In this document: positions 6,443 to 9,031 of the stretch, piece by piece
How the letters are laid out: the number at the start of each line of letters is the position of its first letter
How positions within the stretch are numbered: the stretch's first letter is position 1
Assembly: GCA_025353235.1 (NCBI GenBank)
Contig: JANXQZ010000753.1
Location: 1 to 9,031 of the forward strand
Direction of reading: 5' to 3'
DNA length: 9,031 nt
Source of the DNA: Bryobacterales bacterium
GTDB lineage: Bacteria; Acidobacteriota; Terriglobia; Bryobacterales; Bryobacteraceae
Program-made: the position numbers and the translations under genes
The notes under the pieces: generated by a model
What the model was told of the DNA's origin: nothing
Seen by the model: the letters and a program-made list of their open reading frames with translations, nothing else
The model's database searches: none

Positions 6443-8536
6443 TCAGGAGTTGGTTCCAGCGAGACAAGGCATCATCGGCAAGGACCGGGCACGAATGCCG
6501 GTGGCTTGAAAAATTGCATTGCCGACGGCTGGCGCAAGTCCCACGATGGGGGTCTCCCCAGCTCCTGCCGAGGGCAAGTCTTTTCTGTTCACCAGGACCG
6601 TTTCGATCACGGGCAAGTCGCTGAAGCGCGGCACGCGGTATTTTGAAAGCCGACCATTGAGAATCCGGCCGTTCTCGAACTCGATCTTCTCGAACAGCGC
6701 ACCGCCGAGCGCCATCACAACCGAACCTTCCACTTGATTTTCCAGGTGTTTCGGATTAACGATGGCTCCGCATTCGAACGCGATGGTCACGCGCTCGACC
6801 TTGATCTTTCCAGGACCAGAAGCAGAGACTTCCGCGCAGCAGGCCACATAGCCGCCCTTCTCAAACCCGCACGCGATTCCGACGCCTCGTCCAGCGCCGG
6901 AGGAAGGCTTGCCCCAGCCGAATCGTTCCGAGGCTGCGGCCAGCACCGCTTTCATCCTGGCATTGCTCAAATTCTTGTAGCGGAATGCGAGAGGATCCAT
7001 GCCTGCGGCGTGAGCGAGCTCGTCCATGTGGCACTCCCGCGCGAAATGGTTGGCGGTCGCGGCCAAGCCTCGATAGGAACCCTGGCGCAGGGGCGATTTA
7101 GTCGGATGAAACTGCACTTGCTTCTGCGCGACGTCGTAGGGCGTTTCAATCCCCGATGAACCGGAATTGTAGTTATGGAAATCCCAAGCGGTGAGGGTGC
7201 CATCCTTCGCCACTCCGCCGCGTATCTCGATCAAACCAGCTGGGCGGAAATACGCCCACGTGAACTCTTCCTCGCGAGTCCAGACCACTTTCACCGGCTT
7301 GCCGGCACCCTTCGCGAGTCGGGCTGCTTCGATGGCGCACTCGCCGGTATGTTTGCCGCCGTAACCCGATCCGGTATCCGGCACGATCACGCGGACTTGG
7401 CTCTCAGGAATGCCGAAAGCCTCCGCCAGTTCCTGCTTCACGCCAAATGGACGCTGCGTTCCGGTCCAGACGGTAAGCTTCTCGCCGCTCCACTCCGCTA
7501 CGGCTGCGCGCGGCTCCAGAGGGATATGGGCGATGTACGCGATGTTATACGCGCTCTCCACCTTGTGGTCAGCCGCCCCCAACGCGCCTTCCACTTCACT
7601 CTTTGGCGTGGCGCTCGCGCCGGTGGGATTGGCCTTCAGATACGCGAACAAGTCCTTTGACCCCTGCTGAGCCTCCGTGCTCCACTCAGGCTTGAGTGCG
7701 CCAAGGGCCTTGGTTGCCGCGAACTCGCTGGCAGCCACAACGCCCGCGAAGTCTCCCTCGCGCACCACTTTCGCTCCTGTAACTTGAGTGCTTTCGAGCG
7801 ATGTCAGCTTAGCCCCAAACGCGTCCGGACGCAGCACCCGGCCATACAGCATGCCAGGCCGCTTTAGGTCGGACGTGTATTGATGCTTGCCCGTGACCAT
7901 GTCTCGCGCGTTCACCTTGGGCAGCGATTTGCCGGCGATGGTCCAATCCGAAGCTGGCGTAAGTTTTGCGCCTGCGTCGATAGTCTTCACCAGTTGCTTT
8001 CCGCGTGTGAGCTCGGCAAAGCGAATGGACGCACCAGTCTGTTTGTTCTTTACGCAGCCGCCTTCCGCAATCAGAGCGGAGCGTGGAACCTGCCATTTTT
8101 CGGCAGCCATGCCGAGCATTTCTTCCCGGGCGGCAGCAGCTACGCTGCGTAGTTGCGGCGCCATGAACGGGGTGGTGCGGCTTCCAAATGTGCCCATGTC
8201 GAAAGGCGTGAGGTCGGTGTCTCCAAACACGATCTGGATCGACCCCGGCGTGCAATGCAGTTCCTCAGCAACGGCCTGCGTGAGCGAAGTTCGAATGTTC
8301 TGGCCCACTTCGGCTTTTCCGCAAAAGACGGTAACGCTGCCATCCTCTCCCAGGTGCAGCCATGCTCCGATCTCTTTGGGCATCGCTGGCTGCCCGGCGG
8401 CGTCGCGGTCGAGAAGAAGAACGAGCGACAAGCCAAAGCCCATCGTTTTCAGAAAATCGCGCCGGACCAGTGCAAATTCGGGCGCGAACTTGTACGCCGG
8501 ACCCTCGCTTAATTCGTAGCGCTCCAGCTCCATCAT
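6443..8536 (-). CDS. Tat-exported molybdopterin-binding subunit, isoquinoline 1-oxidoreductase (IorB)-like / xanthine dehydrogenase family
   Basis: This 697-residue large subunit binds the molybdenum cofactor and hydroxylates or oxidises an aldehyde or N-heteroaromatic substrate. Residues 24-44 hold a Tat signal (VRRDFLKTMGFGLSLVLLL) after a 24-residue charged leader. The section AWLHLGEDGSVTVFCGKAEV (58-77) is typical of the IorB-type N-terminal region. Molybdopterin motifs follow: AHIPLEPRAAVAEW (336-349), GTQRPFG (359-365), DTGSGYGGKHTGE (387-399), the segment QGSYRGLAATANHFARECHM (485-504) with DELAHAAGMDPLAFR after it, and GAGETPIVGLAPAVGNAIF (658-676), whose Glu661 is the expected catalytic glutamate. 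The start is the ATG at 8536-8534, preceded six bases upstream by AGGGAGG. The reading frame is open up to 8716, but that extra 60-residue stretch is Pro/Arg/Gly-rich and lies wholly over the Fe-S gene. The ATGA overlap with that gene implies coupled translation. Substrate cannot be read from sequence. Confidence 0.92.
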   Translation of the reverse strand: MMELERYELSEGPAYKFAPEFALVRRDFLKTMGFGLSLVLLLDRDAAGQPAMPKEIGAWLHLGEDGSVTVFCGKAEVGQNIRTSLTQAVAEELHCTPGSIQIVFGDTDLTPFDMGTFGSRTTPFMAPQLRSVAAAAREEMLGMAAEKWQVPRSALIAEGGCVKNKQTGASIRFAELTRGKQLVKTIDAGAKLTPASDWTIAGKSLPKVNARDMVTGKHQYTSDLKRPGMLYGRVLRPDAFGAKLTSLESTQVTGAKVVREGDFAGVVAASEFAATKALGALKPEWSTEAQQGSKDLFAYLKANPTGASATPKSEVEGALGAADHKVESAYNIAYIAHIPLEPRAAVAEWSGEKLTVWTGTQRPFGVKQELAEAFGIPESQVRVIVPDTGSGYGGKHTGECAIEAARLAKGAGKPVKVVWTREEEFTWAYFRPAGLIEIRGGVAKDGTLTAWDFHNYNSGSSGIETPYDVAQKQVQFHPTKSPLRQGSYRGLAATANHFARECHMDELAHAAGMDPLAFRYKNLSNARMKAVLAAASERFGWGKPSSGAGRGVGIACGFEKGGYVACCAEVSASGPGKIKVERVTIAFECGAIVNPKHLENQVEGSVVMALGGALFEKIEFENGRILNGRLSKYRVPRFSDLPVIETVLVNRKDLPSAGAGETPIVGLAPAVGNAIFQATGIRARSLPMMPCLAGTNS

Positions 8537-9000
8537 GCCCGGCCTCCCTGAAGGTTGCGGCTTGCCATCCGGACTGCAGCCACGATGCGCGGATAAGTTC
8601 CGCAGCGGCAGATGTTGCCTTCGAGCCCTTGTCTGATCCGGGCCTCGCTGGGTGCCGGGTCCTTGCGGAGCATGGACACTGCCGAGAGGATCATCCCGCC
8701 CGTGCAGTAGCCGCACTGCATGGCGTCGGCTTCGATGAACGCCTCCTGCATGGGATGCAGCTTGCCGTCCCGAGCCAATCCTTCGATGGTGGTGATCTGT
8801 TTACCTGCCGTAGTACGAAGCGGCGTAACGCAGGATCTCATGGCCGCTCCATTGATCAGAACGGTGCAAGCGCCGCATTGTCCTTCACCGCACCCGTATT
8901 TCGCGCCGGTCAGATTGAGTTCGTCGCGCAGTGCGAAAAGCAGACTGGAATCGGGATCGGCGTTCACGCGAACTTGCTTCCCGTTAACAAGGAGGTCCAT
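8533..9000 (-). CDS. [2Fe-2S] ferredoxin-type small subunit of the molybdoenzyme (IorA-like)
   Basis: This complete 155-residue subunit passes electrons from the molybdenum site through two [2Fe-2S] clusters. The plant-type ferredoxin domain (1 to about 75) has Cys37, Cys42, Cys45 and Cys57 (KYGCGEGQCGACTVLINGAA, then RSC). The C-terminal all-helical domain has Cys96, Cys99, Cys131 and Cys133 (AMQCGYCTGGMILSA and EGNICRCGTYPRI). All eight ligands are present and the length is normal. There is no signal peptide, so it would leave the cell folded with its Tat-bearing partner, with which it overlaps by 4 bp. No C-terminal cytochrome extension is present. The ATG at 9000 is the only start available in frame: no ATG, GTG or TTG lies between it and an in-frame TGA (9013-9015). 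GGAGG (complement of 9003-9007) is only one base from the ATG, unusually close. The operon promoter is beyond the right edge. Confidence 0.94.
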   Translation of the reverse strand: MDLLVNGKQVRVNADPDSSLLFALRDELNLTGAKYGCGEGQCGACTVLINGAAMRSCVTPLRTTAGKQITTIEGLARDGKLHPMQEAFIEADAMQCGYCTGGMILSAVSMLRKDPAPSEARIRQGLEGNICRCGTYPRIVAAVRMASRNLQGGRA

Positions 9001-9031
9001 GCCTCCATAATCTCACTTCGAGGGTCCCTTC

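Noticed and set aside
7175..8519. Long plus-strand open frames (7175-7660, 7887-8519) opposite the molybdopterin subunit.
   Set aside because: They are antisense to a gene with unmistakable conserved motifs, have no recognisable domains, and several frames are open at once, as expected for GC-rich shadows.
8537..8716. A 60-codon extension of the molybdopterin subunit starting at 8716.
   Set aside because: It lies entirely over the Fe-S subunit gene in another frame, is low-complexity Pro/Arg/Gly-rich, would put the Tat signal far from the N-terminus, and the ATG at 8536 has AGGGAGG six bases upstream.

Overview
The window looks like chromosomal DNA of an Acidobacteriota bacterium, most likely of the Solibacter/Bryobacter type. 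This is judged from gene content: an exported protein opening with a carboxypeptidase-regulatory-like domain (the usual start of acidobacterial Oar/TonB-dependent receptors), a small exported protein of the 'IPFxFVV...LPAGxYTV' kind, an Ig-plus-propeller arylsulfotransferase, and a Tat-exported isoquinoline-oxidoreductase-type molybdoenzyme. No database search was possible, so the taxonomy is an inference. I recognised no RNA genes, mobile elements, CRISPR arrays or phage genes.

Layout. Positions 1-275 (minus) hold the first 91 codons of a probable TonB-dependent receptor, with a good sigma70-type promoter at 301-329. Diverging from it, 379-1524 (plus) encodes an exported FG-GAP/VCBS protein that I read as a seven-bladed beta-propeller. 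A stand-alone 118-residue exported protein follows at 1777-2133, with its own candidate extended -10 promoter, a strong Shine-Dalgarno site and a strong downstream hairpin. At 2338-4146 and 4178-5626 lie an arylsulfate sulfotransferase and a Tat-exported Cys-type sulfatase, 31 bp apart and probably co-transcribed.

Converging on these from the right end is a tight minus-strand operon, read from 9000 down to 5660. It encodes a [2Fe-2S] subunit, a Tat-exported molybdopterin subunit (4-bp ATGA overlap) and an exported DUF547 protein whose ATG directly follows the previous stop codon (TGAATG). No FAD subunit and no cytochrome gene lie in the window.

How the genes may work together. Every protein except the [2Fe-2S] subunit carries its own export signal, and that subunit would be carried out with its Tat partner. 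The window is therefore almost wholly about periplasmic or cell-surface chemistry. The sulfotransferase and sulfatase both act on sulfate esters, one moving the sulfuryl group between acceptors and the other hydrolysing it. The molybdoenzyme oxidises an unidentified aldehyde or N-heteroaromatic substrate. No gene here is radically new. The points most worth following are the sulfotransferase-sulfatase pair and the coupling of DUF547 to a two-subunit molybdoenzyme. Two starts differ from the longest possible reading frames (sulfatase at 4178, molybdopterin subunit at 8536), and the fragment at 1-275 is cut by the window edge.
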